DNA from: Gammaproteobacteria bacterium
GTDB lineage: Bacteria > Pseudomonadota > Gammaproteobacteria > DSM-16500
Direction of reading: 5' to 3'
Assembly: GCA_013287025.1 (NCBI GenBank)
Contig: JABDEN010000044.1
Span: 1-13,849, forward strand
DNA length: 13,849 nt
Every line of letters begins with the position of its first letter. Position 1 is the first letter of the stretch. The notes beneath the pieces were generated by a model. It searched no databases and was not told the origin of the DNA. It saw only the letters and a program-made list of their open reading frames with translations. A program made the translations under genes and the position numbers. This document shows, in pieces, positions 1 to 6,115 of this stretch.

Positions 1-1
1 T

Positions 2-106
2 ACATAAAAGATCTGTTAAGGAAACTTTACCCTTTGAATTACCACCAATTTGTTTTAAAACAAACTGTTTAGCTTCCAGAACATAAGAGTTCAGTTTATC
101 TAGCAC
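2..106 (-). CDS. Partial open frame at the left edge, unknown product
   Basis: A minus-strand frame stays open from a TAA at 128-130 to the window edge. Its only early start candidate is a GTG at 106-104, with an AAGGAT-like stretch about 9 bases upstream. The visible peptide begins VLDKLNSYVLEAKQF and has an amphipathic, protein-like composition. It continues past the window edge, so only about 35 residues are visible. I do not recognise the family. It could be the start of a real gene, a decayed remnant, or chance. Confidence 0.25.
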   Translation of the reverse strand, partial: MLDKLNSYVLEAKQFVLKQIGGNSKGKVSLTDLLC

Positions 107-262
107 CGACGGGATATCCTTATCCGTTTACATTTTCAAGAACTATTTTCTTATAAATGAAATAATTATGCTACTCATGCTTAAAAAATATATTTGCAAA
201 TGTTAAATATAAGCTCATATTTATCATTTGTAATCAATAAAAAAACAGCCTGACAATTATGA

Positions 263-292
263 TCGACAATTAAAAGGGTTTTAACGTAACAT
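263..292 (+). promoter_or_regulatory. Possible sigma-70 promoter for the split membrane-protein gene
   Basis: TCGACA at 263-268 and TAACAT at 287-292 are separated by 18 bases and lie about 40 bases before the ATG at 331. The -35 has one mismatch to consensus and the -10 has two. The local DNA is very AT-rich, so chance matches are likely. Nothing else was seen in the 200-base gap between 131 and 330 apart from an AAAGGA ribosome site about 10 bases before the ATG. Confidence 0.3.
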
Positions 293-330
293 ATTGAAAC
301 TAAAGTTTATTATAAAAGGATTTCAAATAA

Positions 331-1293
331 ATGTTTTTAATAAATCACGAATGGAAATCAAAAATACTATTTTTTTTATTTTATTCATTTATCGCAGCAA
401 GTCTTATTTCACCCATCGCTACTGAAAATTACATCCCCGGAATTGCAGATTACGTCAATCATTTAGCAAGTATTATGCAAGCAAAAATGGCATTCGCAGA
501 AGGACAATTTCCGTTACGCATTGCCCCACTCGAAAGCTTAGGATATCGTTATCCTATTTTTCAATTTTACTCACCAACAACCTATACCGTAGCAGGTTTA
601 ATTTATCAATTTATCACGCCGAAAAATCCACTGATCGCTTATAAATTAACGATGTGGCTTGGATTATTAATCGGTGGAATTTACATGAATCGTTTAGTGT
701 ATTGGTTTGTGAAATCTAAACCTGCAGCGATTTTGGCAAGTTTAACTTATCTTACCTCTCCATACTTTATCATCGTAATAAATAACTTTGCCGATTTAAG
801 TGAAATTGTTGCATTAGGAATTTTACCAGCTGTTATATTTTACACATTACAAAGGTTTTTATATCCTGCAAAACTCAAAACCTTATTACTAACAAGTTTA
901 AGCTGGTATCTTTTAATAACTACTCACATCGTGACATTTTTCTATAGTGCGTTTTTTCTCGGTATTCTTTTTCTAATAGTGGCCATTGCAAATAGAAAAA
1001 GATTTAAAAATTTATTACATGTTGGGTCGGCCTTCGGATTAGCATTGTTACTTGCGATGTGGTATTTAGGTCCCGTAAATCTTTTAGGAAAATATTTAAT
1101 TATCAACGGAACAATGTCTGACCCTCTTAATTTCATGATATTTAAGCCTGTTTTTTGCGAATTTAATATTCCCGGGCGCGCAACATTTTCAAGAGGATTT
1201 AATTTACAACCATCCTTCCATTGGCTGGGTAATGTTAATGGGTTTTGTTATATCGATATATGCGATCATGCATCGCTTAACCATTCAGAATAA
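331..1293 (+). CDS. N-terminal piece of the split membrane protein
   Basis: This piece encodes 320 residues. The first membrane helix is at about residues 13-30. The conserved extracytoplasmic loop with D40, H44, FAEGQFP and the YPIFQFYSP segment lies at 36-82. Further hydrophobic helices are at about 84-95, 106-128, 130-152, 157-172, 182-218 and 226-250. From about residue 275 the sequence stops looking like a membrane protein (GRATFSRGFNLQPSF), because it has run into the wrong frame; it ends at 1293. If expressed as it stands it would make a truncated protein with a scrambled tail of about 45 residues. Confidence 0.6.
   Translation: MFLINHEWKSKILFFLFYSFIAASLISPIATENYIPGIADYVNHLASIMQAKMAFAEGQFPLRIAPLESLGYRYPIFQFYSPTTYTVAGLIYQFITPKNPLIAYKLTMWLGLLIGGIYMNRLVYWFVKSKPAAILASLTYLTSPYFIIVINNFADLSEIVALGILPAVIFYTLQRFLYPAKLKTLLLTSLSWYLLITTHIVTFFYSAFFLGILFLIVAIANRKRFKNLLHVGSAFGLALLLAMWYLGPVNLLGKYLIINGTMSDPLNFMIFKPVFCEFNIPGRATFSRGFNLQPSFHWLGNVNGFCYIDICDHASLNHSE
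1151..1156 (+). other. T6 tract, likely frameshift site
   Basis: Frame 1 reads sensibly up to about here (DPLNFMIFKPVF) and frame 2 reads sensibly just after it (ANLIFPGAQHF). Frame 2 is closed by a TGA at 1136-1138, so the switch must lie between about 1139 and 1160. The T6 run is the only homopolymer of that length in this interval. One T fewer gives the in-frame reading KPVFANLIF. This is inference from reading frames; there is no second sequence to compare. Confidence 0.6.
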
Positions 1294-2431
1294 AAGAGCA
1301 AATTATTGGCTACCTTTCTTTGTGATTCTCTTTAGTATTGCTTTTTTAATGACATGGACACCTTTTAACTTTTGGAAATGGCTACCGCATATATTTTTTG
1401 TCGGACAATATAATTGGCGTTTACTCGGTCAAGTAATTTGGATTGGTGCGTTATTATTTGGCTGGGGGATTTGTTGGTTATTTAAAAATAAACTCGATTT
1501 ACGACATACTGTTATTGGTATCTTATTAATTGTTATATCGACTAGTGCTTATTTTCCTACGATTAATAATTCAAACATAAATCTCACTGAATTTTTACAA
1601 AAACCTTTACTTATTTATAATAACACTACTTATTCCATTAATTTTATAAAAAATCCACAATTTGTAAAACACATCGATACGATGAATATTGATTTATTGA
1701 TGTTAGGAAATAGGCTACATTTTAATGAAAAATATGCGATTACAAAAGCTTTACTCGATTATGCATATAAACCTATCATAGAAGTTGAAGGCATTATACC
1801 TATCGACATCAAAGAGCAATACATGATTGCATTGCTAAATGATCAAGAAATAGCGCGATTTACATTTAAAAAAACTGGAAAATTCCATTGGACATTTCCT
1901 TTATCTTACAAAGACGCATCCTTTCAAAATACAGATAAATTTCATTTTCAATTTAAAATAGTCGATCCTACAACCGAAATACCGCCTGTAATACCTATTG
2001 AAAAAATGTATATTAGTGGTTTTGCCTCTCCCCTCGATACCATGGATGTAGTGGATGTAAAAAAGCATTGTCAACTTAATAAAGCTATTACGCATTGTGA
2101 ATTAAATATCGGTAAAGATATTAAAATACTAGAATTACCTATTCTTTATTATCCTAAATTATTACAAATAAAATTAAATGGAAAAGTAGTACCTTATTAT
2201 GGTGTTATGAAAGGTTCATACTTATTAGCGGGAATTACACCAGAACCCTCCACGGCTAATAAAGTTGATATTGAATTTAGAGGACTTGTATGGGCCAATT
2301 TATTAAGTTTTATTTTTTGGAGCATATGGGGAATATTATTATTAAAAATTATTTATGAAATCATTTCAATAAGAATACATTTTAGAAACGTAAAATTAGC
2401 CGCGTATATACAGAATACAAAAATGGAATGA
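1232..2431 (+). CDS. C-terminal piece of the split membrane protein
   Basis: The first ATG in this frame is at 1232, but the frame is open from 1139 and the 31 residues before the ATG read like genuine protein. I therefore see it as the continuation of the upstream piece, not an independent gene. It holds helices at about residues 1-13, 24-45, 61-84 (around GQYNWRLLG) and 91-109. A soluble, probably periplasmic domain of about 240 residues follows, then a last helix near residues 355-377. The final 50 bases overlap the end of the convergent outer-membrane-protein gene. No ribosome site is obvious before 1232. Confidence 0.55.
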   Translation: MLMGFVISIYAIMHRLTIQNKRANYWLPFFVILFSIAFLMTWTPFNFWKWLPHIFFVGQYNWRLLGQVIWIGALLFGWGICWLFKNKLDLRHTVIGILLIVISTSAYFPTINNSNINLTEFLQKPLLIYNNTTYSINFIKNPQFVKHIDTMNIDLLMLGNRLHFNEKYAITKALLDYAYKPIIEVEGIIPIDIKEQYMIALLNDQEIARFTFKKTGKFHWTFPLSYKDASFQNTDKFHFQFKIVDPTTEIPPVIPIEKMYISGFASPLDTMDVVDVKKHCQLNKAITHCELNIGKDIKILELPILYYPKLLQIKLNGKVVPYYGVMKGSYLLAGITPEPSTANKVDIEFRGLVWANLLSFIFWSIWGILLLKIIYEIISIRIHFRNVKLAAYIQNTKME

Positions 2432-3044
2432 AATGTTCAGCAGGACTCATTTCAGACTCACCGGTGCCTGCGGTGTAGTCTATCCCGAATTCCATACCAA
2501 CAAAATCATTCATCACATAATTACCTCCTATACCAAATTTTGGAGATAAAAGATATTTGTCAGTAATAATATCATTTCTATGTACTAAAGCGGCACCTGC
2601 GCTTGCATAAGCCCTAAAATATTCGTTATGAGGAATTAAAACCATAAATTTCCCCACTAAGGAAAGACTTTCCGTATCCGTGTAAAATGTCGTTAAGCCA
2701 TCATTTTCAAATGAAAGTAAACTGAGTGAATCAAACGTTACTCTTGCGCGAGGATAATGATCGTAACTTAATTCCAAAGCAAATGAAGGAATAAATTCAT
2801 AGCCTGCAACAATTCCCCATTCTTCGCCACTTTCTCGGACCTCTGTTGGCGTTGATACACTCAATGCAGTATTAGAATCTTTAGGAATTAAAAATCCCCA
2901 AGTGGTGGCTCCATAAGCAAAAGTAACGCCCACGTAGAATGGATAATGAAAAACATTTTCATATTTATTTTGTGTGATAGGCAAAGCTAAACTCGCGGAG
3001 CAATAAAAACCCGCGAGTAAACATAATAATTTTATTTTATTCAT
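2382..3044 (-). CDS. Outer-membrane beta-barrel protein (OmpA-like N-domain type)
   Basis: The gene encodes 220 residues with a clear Sec signal peptide (MNKIKLLCLLAGFYCSASLA, cleavage likely after residue 20). The mature part alternates polar and hydrophobic residues and is rich in Gly, Tyr and Phe. It ends in LILRF, the terminal aromatic expected for recognition by the Bam assembly machinery. The size fits an 8-stranded barrel. The predicted place is the outer membrane; the function (adhesion, structure or small pore) cannot be read from the sequence. It lies 16 bases after the cysteine-rich protein gene and is probably co-transcribed with it. No strong Shine-Dalgarno precedes the ATG at 3044. 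Its last 50 bases overlap the convergent membrane-protein gene. Confidence 0.8.
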   Translation of the reverse strand: MNKIKLLCLLAGFYCSASLALPITQNKYENVFHYPFYVGVTFAYGATTWGFLIPKDSNTALSVSTPTEVRESGEEWGIVAGYEFIPSFALELSYDHYPRARVTFDSLSLLSFENDGLTTFYTDTESLSLVGKFMVLIPHNEYFRAYASAGAALVHRNDIITDKYLLSPKFGIGGNYVMNDFVGMEFGIDYTAGTGESEMSPAEHFIPFLYSVYTRLILRF

Positions 3045-3060
3045 GTATTATCGCAATGCT

Positions 3061-3438
3061 TTATTCGCAGTGGTCCCACAAAACACTGCATTTGCCCAAA
3101 CGATAGTTACCCGTACGATAACAATCCCAATCGTCCATACATTCGGAAACTTCAGCACGATAGGGAACGCTATTTTTATGCTGCCATTCACATGCAGCTT
3201 GCTGTGTTTTGAATGTTGCAATCATTCTGTCGTAGATAACCGACATGTCTGAACACATTCCAGCAGGTAAACCACCATCAGCTTGACAATGGCATGAAGC
3301 GATCGATTTAAATTGAGGGCAAAAATTAATATCTGAGACTGGAGGCGCTTGGGAGCAAGATTTTGGAGCGAAATGATTTGCGTTAGCAAAGGCATTCAAA
3401 CTAAGAAAACAGGCAAAAAAAACGAAAATCCTTTTCAT
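3061..3438 (-). CDS. Exported cysteine-rich protein, unknown function
   Basis: The protein is 125 residues from the preferred ATG at 3438. That start is supported by GAGG six bases upstream, an immediate signal peptide (MKRIFVFFACFLSLNAFANA) and a promoter whose -35 box sits at 3505-3510. The longer open frame up to 3510 is therefore unlikely to be translated. The mature part has ten cysteines (28, 40, 49, 51, 62, 83, 100, 106, 117, 124), an even number compatible with five disulphides. The pattern suggests a small periplasmic or secreted fold that needs oxidative folding. I do not recognise the family. It lies first in a two-gene unit with the beta-barrel protein, which hints at a cell-envelope role. 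Confidence 0.75.
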   Translation of the reverse strand: MKRIFVFFACFLSLNAFANANHFAPKSCSQAPPVSDINFCPQFKSIASCHCQADGGLPAGMCSDMSVIYDRMIATFKTQQAACEWQHKNSVPYRAEVSECMDDWDCYRTGNYRLGKCSVLWDHCE

Positions 3439-3444
3439 CCATAA

Positions 3445-3448
3445 CCTC
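3445..3448 (-). promoter_or_regulatory. Ribosome binding site that decides the start of the cysteine-rich gene
   Basis: GAGG on the minus strand lies six bases before the ATG at 3438. The next in-frame start upstream (3510) has no such site and falls on the -35 box, so the short form is preferred. Confidence 0.55.
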
Positions 3449-3481
3449 ACATATAAATAGTAATCCTTAAATCCGTTTGAT

Positions 3482-3510
3482 ATTCTATCAATAGGATTTT
3501 TTGCTTGCAA
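3482..3510 (-). promoter_or_regulatory. Sigma-70-type promoter for the cysteine-rich / beta-barrel unit
   Basis: On the minus strand, TTGCAA (3510-3505) and TAGAAT (3487-3482) are spaced 17 bases apart. The -10 has one mismatch and the -35 two. The predicted transcript starts near 3475, giving a leader of about 37 bases before the ATG at 3438. The divergent DUF2147 gene starts at 3530, so both genes are controlled from this short region. Confidence 0.5.
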
Positions 3511-3529
3511 CCTTAAATCTTGGAAGATA

Positions 3530-3958
3530 ATGAAATATTTTATTGTTCTCTTTTATTTTGTTTCCTTGGCTTTCGCATCAGAGCCTCAGGCGATTGAAGG
3601 TTTTTGGAAAACCTTCGATTTAAGACATCACCCTCGCACCATTATTAAATTTTATCGCGTCGATAACGAATATCGTGCTGATATTTACAAAATATTAGAT
3701 GATATGCCTCATTCCCAGTTATGCGATCACTGCAAAGGTATCAATAAAAATAAATCGTTAGAGGGTATGACAATTATTCATGGATTACAATTCATGAATT
3801 CTGAGTGGAAAAATGGTGAAGTTCTAGATACAGATTCTGGTAATACCTATAACTGTAAAATTAAGCTTTCCAAGAATAATGAGCAAATGTTATTTCGGGC
3901 TTATATCAAAAATCCTATTTTGGGAAAAACGCTCCGTTGGGAGCGTTTGCAAACTTAA
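3530..3958 (+). CDS. DUF2147 family exported protein
   Basis: The protein has 142 residues: a signal peptide at 1-17 (cut likely AFA|SEP) followed by the DUF2147 (PF09917) pattern. Visible family features are EGFWKT near the mature N-terminus, a CDHC pair (C65, C68), LEGMTIIHGL, the W-x-N-G-E-V-L-D stretch, NTYNCKIKL with C109, and the closing LGKTLRWERL. Length is normal for the family. These are small periplasmic beta-rich proteins without an assigned reaction. GGAAG lies just before the ATG. The 3' end overlaps by four bases the convergent dioxygenase gene, and its last codons also contain that gene's terminator hairpin. Confidence 0.85.
   Translation: MKYFIVLFYFVSLAFASEPQAIEGFWKTFDLRHHPRTIIKFYRVDNEYRADIYKILDDMPHSQLCDHCKGINKNKSLEGMTIIHGLQFMNSEWKNGEVLDTDSGNTYNCKIKLSKNNEQMLFRAYIKNPILGKTLRWERLQT
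3925..3948 (-). terminator. Rho-independent terminator of the dioxygenase gene
   Basis: On the minus strand a 9-bp perfect stem (AAACGCTCC with GGAGCGTTT, loop CAAC) is followed by T residues, giving a run of five Ts that begins within the stem. It begins seven bases after the stop codon of the dioxygenase. On the plus strand the hairpin is not followed by a T tract, so it should act mainly on minus-strand transcripts. It is embedded in the last codons (KTLRWER) of the DUF2147 gene. Confidence 0.55.
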
Positions 3959-4956
3959 GAAGTTAATGCAGTTAAAATTCTTCTTTTTCCTTGAAATGTT
4001 GCTCGTCCATGCATTGCTAAAATATTATCTAAAACAAGGAAATCATTATTTTTCCAGGGAAAAGCCACAGTATTTTGATCTAATACATCTAAAATATGAT
4101 ATAAATCTTTCCGTCTAATTTTAGTATCATCCCCAAATCGAATTTCATGTAATCGGGTATTCTTACGATAAAAAAGTCTTTCTCCAATATAACGTTTTAA
4201 TCCAAGCAACCTAGGACTAAAATCATATAAATGTGCCTGGTTAAACCAGACATTTTCCTTTGTAATTGGATGTGTATGCAAAGCAGGTCGCGTTTGTCGT
4301 ATTTCAATCCAATCTTTTTTAAGCCAACGCCAAGCAAAATTATTTTGTAAACATTGAAGTTCCACTTCTTCTTTTTTATCGGTTTCAAATACTTCAATCC
4401 AAGATTTATGTGAGCGCTGATAACTATTCAATAGTGACATAATTTTACTTTTGTAATAATACCTTGAAATGTAAGTTAATTCTTTTTGCTGAAATCGATT
4501 GCGAAAATCAGCATCAAATGCTTGATATATTTTTCTTGCATCAGCGATAATCGTTTCGCCCCTTTCTTTTGGCGCTAATTCACAAAAGAAATAAATATGG
4601 CGAGGAAATTTTTTAATAAATGATAATTCTTGATGTAACGGTATGTGAATAGAAGGAGGTGCTTCTGTAGATGTGTAAACACCATGCTCTACCCTGTCAC
4701 GTGGACTATCACCTCCAATATAATTAACAAAAGTTCCAAATTGTAATTTTTGAATACATTCCGAAAACGCATTGGCTGACTTCACAGGAAATCCACGGAA
4801 AAGGAGAGCGCCACATCTTAGTAAAATTTGCATGAATTCAGTTTTCGCATCTTCTATTTGTCTTATAAATTTCTCATATGAAATGCTACTATTTCGCGGC
4901 GTAATAATGGCAGGAAATCCCTCTATAACATTAAAATCATTCAATTCTATTTTCAT
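3955..4956 (-). CDS. TauD/TfdA family (SyrP-like) Fe(II)/2-oxoglutarate dioxygenase
   Basis: The product has 333 residues from the ATG at 4956 and should hydroxylate a small-molecule or carrier-bound substrate using O2 and 2-oxoglutarate. The iron-binding triad is visible as H108-x-E110 (PLHQELSF) and H316 (LAMHGR). A basic patch at R325-R326 (GKRRIL) supplies the likely 2-oxoglutarate-binding Arg. The run VYTSTEAPPSIHIPLHQELS and the GETIIADARKIY segment match the SyrP branch (aspartate beta-hydroxylation in syringomycin synthesis) better than taurine dioxygenase. AAGGA lies six bases before this ATG; the TTG two codons upstream would abut it. The gene is divergent from the DUF3419 gene. Real substrate unknown; family call firm. 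Confidence 0.88.
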   Translation of the reverse strand: MKIELNDFNVIEGFPAIITPRNSSISYEKFIRQIEDAKTEFMQILLRCGALLFRGFPVKSANAFSECIQKLQFGTFVNYIGGDSPRDRVEHGVYTSTEAPPSIHIPLHQELSFIKKFPRHIYFFCELAPKERGETIIADARKIYQAFDADFRNRFQQKELTYISRYYYKSKIMSLLNSYQRSHKSWIEVFETDKKEEVELQCLQNNFAWRWLKKDWIEIRQTRPALHTHPITKENVWFNQAHLYDFSPRLLGLKRYIGERLFYRKNTRLHEIRFGDDTKIRRKDLYHILDVLDQNTVAFPWKNNDFLVLDNILAMHGRATFQGKRRILTALTS

Positions 4957-4962
4957 TTCCAA

Positions 4963-4967
4963 TCCTT
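4963..4967 (-). promoter_or_regulatory. Ribosome binding site that sets the dioxygenase start
   Basis: AAGGA on the minus strand is six bases before the ATG at 4956. The alternative TTG at 4962 would touch the site directly, so ATG is chosen. Confidence 0.6.
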
Positions 4968-4982
4968 ATGAGTTAAGGTAAT

Positions 4983-5011
4983 ATTGTATCTTAATAGCAT
5001 AGGATCGCCAA
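4983..5011 (-). promoter_or_regulatory. Sigma-70-type promoter for the dioxygenase
   Basis: On the minus strand TTGGCG (5011-5006) and TACAAT (4988-4983) are separated by 17 bases; the -10 has one mismatch and the -35 has two. Transcription would begin near 4976 and leave a leader of about 20 bases. The box lies in the 68-base region shared with the divergent DUF3419 gene, so a regulator bound here could control both. Confidence 0.5.
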
Positions 5012-5024
5012 AAGAAGGATAGAA

Positions 5025-6104
5025 ATGGATTTTTATAACCGCTTAAATTATAGTCTTGGAAATGAAGACTGGAGTGTTGAAGAACAAGCTTTACGTATTA
5101 CTTCGGGGAATAAGATTCTATGCGTTACTGCCAGTGGGGACCGCCCTCTACATCTCTTATTATCTGATTGCGAAAGTGTTTTTTCAATCGACATGAATCC
5201 TATCCAAAATTATCTTTTAGAGCTTAAAATCGCGGCATTATCCTTATTAGATTATGAAGAATATTTAGCTTTCTTGGGCTGCACGGAAAGCGCACATCGA
5301 ATCGGAACCTTCACAAAAATCAAATCCCACCTTTCTTCAAAAGCAAAAATATACTGGGAAAATCATAAAAAAATGATTATGAAAGGAATTATTTATCAAG
5401 GTAGAGTTGAGAAACTTACGCATTTTGGCGCGAAATTCATTTATTTCGTAAGACGCAAGGAAATCAATACTCTTTTATCTTTTGATGATCCGAAAAAACA
5501 GCGTGAATATGTTTCATTAAAATGGGATACCAAATGGTGGCGCAAATTTTTCGATATTTTTCTAAATCCGCTTTTAATGAAAATTATTTTAAATGATCCT
5601 GGAGTGATTTCTTTTTTAGATCCTTCCATTAAACCAGGACAATATATTTATCAAAGAATGCTAAAATACTTACAACATTACCCCGCAAAAAAAAGCGCGT
5701 TAATCCAACTTGTTCTTACTGGCAAAGTACTTGAAGATGCTTATTTTCCTTATTTAACATTTTCAGGATATACAAAAATTCGTTCGAACATTCATAAATT
5801 GACTTTTCAGACCGGAAACATTATTGAATACATTCATCAAATTGAACCCAATCAATTTGATTGTTTTTCCATGTCAGATATTGCTTCTTATATGCCGCAA
5901 CATGATTTTGAAAAATTGTTACAAGGCATTGTACATTCTGCAAATTCATCAGCGAGATTCTGTATTCGTAAATTTATGAGCAATCATGCCGTGCCAGACG
6001 CCATTTCTCCTTATTTTGACCGTGATAGCCAACTCGAACAACATTTAGAAAATGAAGAATCTAATTTTGTTTATCGATTCATGGTTGGTAAAATAAAAAA
6101 ATAA
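5025..6104 (+). CDS. DUF3419 protein, BtaA-like AdoMet 3-amino-3-carboxypropyl transferase family
   Basis: The product has 359 residues. The N-terminus reads NRLNYSLGNEDWSVEEQAL, the usual opening of DUF3419 (PF11899). A Rossmann-type AdoMet site follows: ILCVTASGDRPLHLL (31-45) and the acidic D56 in SIDMNPIQNYLLELK. The characterised family member, BtaA, moves the 3-amino-3-carboxypropyl group of AdoMet onto diacylglycerol to start betaine-lipid synthesis. This copy has TASGDRPLH where classical BtaA has an SGG-C-N-type motif, so it may use another acceptor. No BtaB methyltransferase is present in the window. AAGGA precedes the ATG by six bases. It shares a 68-base divergent region with the SyrP-like dioxygenase and ends 11 bases from the convergent MMPL gene. 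The exact reaction is inference. Confidence 0.85.
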   Translation: MDFYNRLNYSLGNEDWSVEEQALRITSGNKILCVTASGDRPLHLLLSDCESVFSIDMNPIQNYLLELKIAALSLLDYEEYLAFLGCTESAHRIGTFTKIKSHLSSKAKIYWENHKKMIMKGIIYQGRVEKLTHFGAKFIYFVRRKEINTLLSFDDPKKQREYVSLKWDTKWWRKFFDIFLNPLLMKIILNDPGVISFLDPSIKPGQYIYQRMLKYLQHYPAKKSALIQLVLTGKVLEDAYFPYLTFSGYTKIRSNIHKLTFQTGNIIEYIHQIEPNQFDCFSMSDIASYMPQHDFEKLLQGIVHSANSSARFCIRKFMSNHAVPDAISPYFDRDSQLEQHLENEESNFVYRFMVGKIKK

Positions 6105-6115
6105 TTTACCGAAGA

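Larger units (their letters stand above)
331..2431 (+). pseudogene. PTPS-related / YfhO-like polytopic membrane protein, split by one frameshift
   Basis: Two overlapping frames together encode one protein of about 699 residues. The first (331-1293) carries the family's N-terminal part: a membrane segment, then a loop with D40 and H44 (ADYVNH), FAEGQFPLRI and YPIFQFYSP. The second is open from 1139 and continues with ANLIFPGAQHF, then GQYNWRLLG, which resembles the QFPWR motif of 6-pyruvoyl-tetrahydropterin-synthase-related membrane proteins (PF10131). Removing one base near 1151-1156 (T6) joins them into a smooth reading. The family is GT-C-like, probably a lipid-linked sugar transferase or glycan-processing protein; the substrate is unknown. 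An AAAGGA ribosome site precedes the ATG. The break could be a true pseudogene, a sequencing error in a homopolymer, or phase variation. Confidence 0.75.

Noticed and set aside
3061..3510. Longer 149-residue version of the cysteine-rich protein starting at 3510
   Set aside because: The upstream start overlaps the -35 box, has no ribosome site, and would bury the signal peptide 24 residues inside the protein.
3879..4118. Plus-strand open frame across the DUF2147/dioxygenase junction
   Set aside because: It is out of frame with the end of DUF2147 and antisense to the conserved iron-binding C-terminus of the dioxygenase.
3955..4962. TTG start of the dioxygenase at 4962
   Set aside because: The AAGGA site would touch the start codon; the ATG at 4956 has normal spacing.
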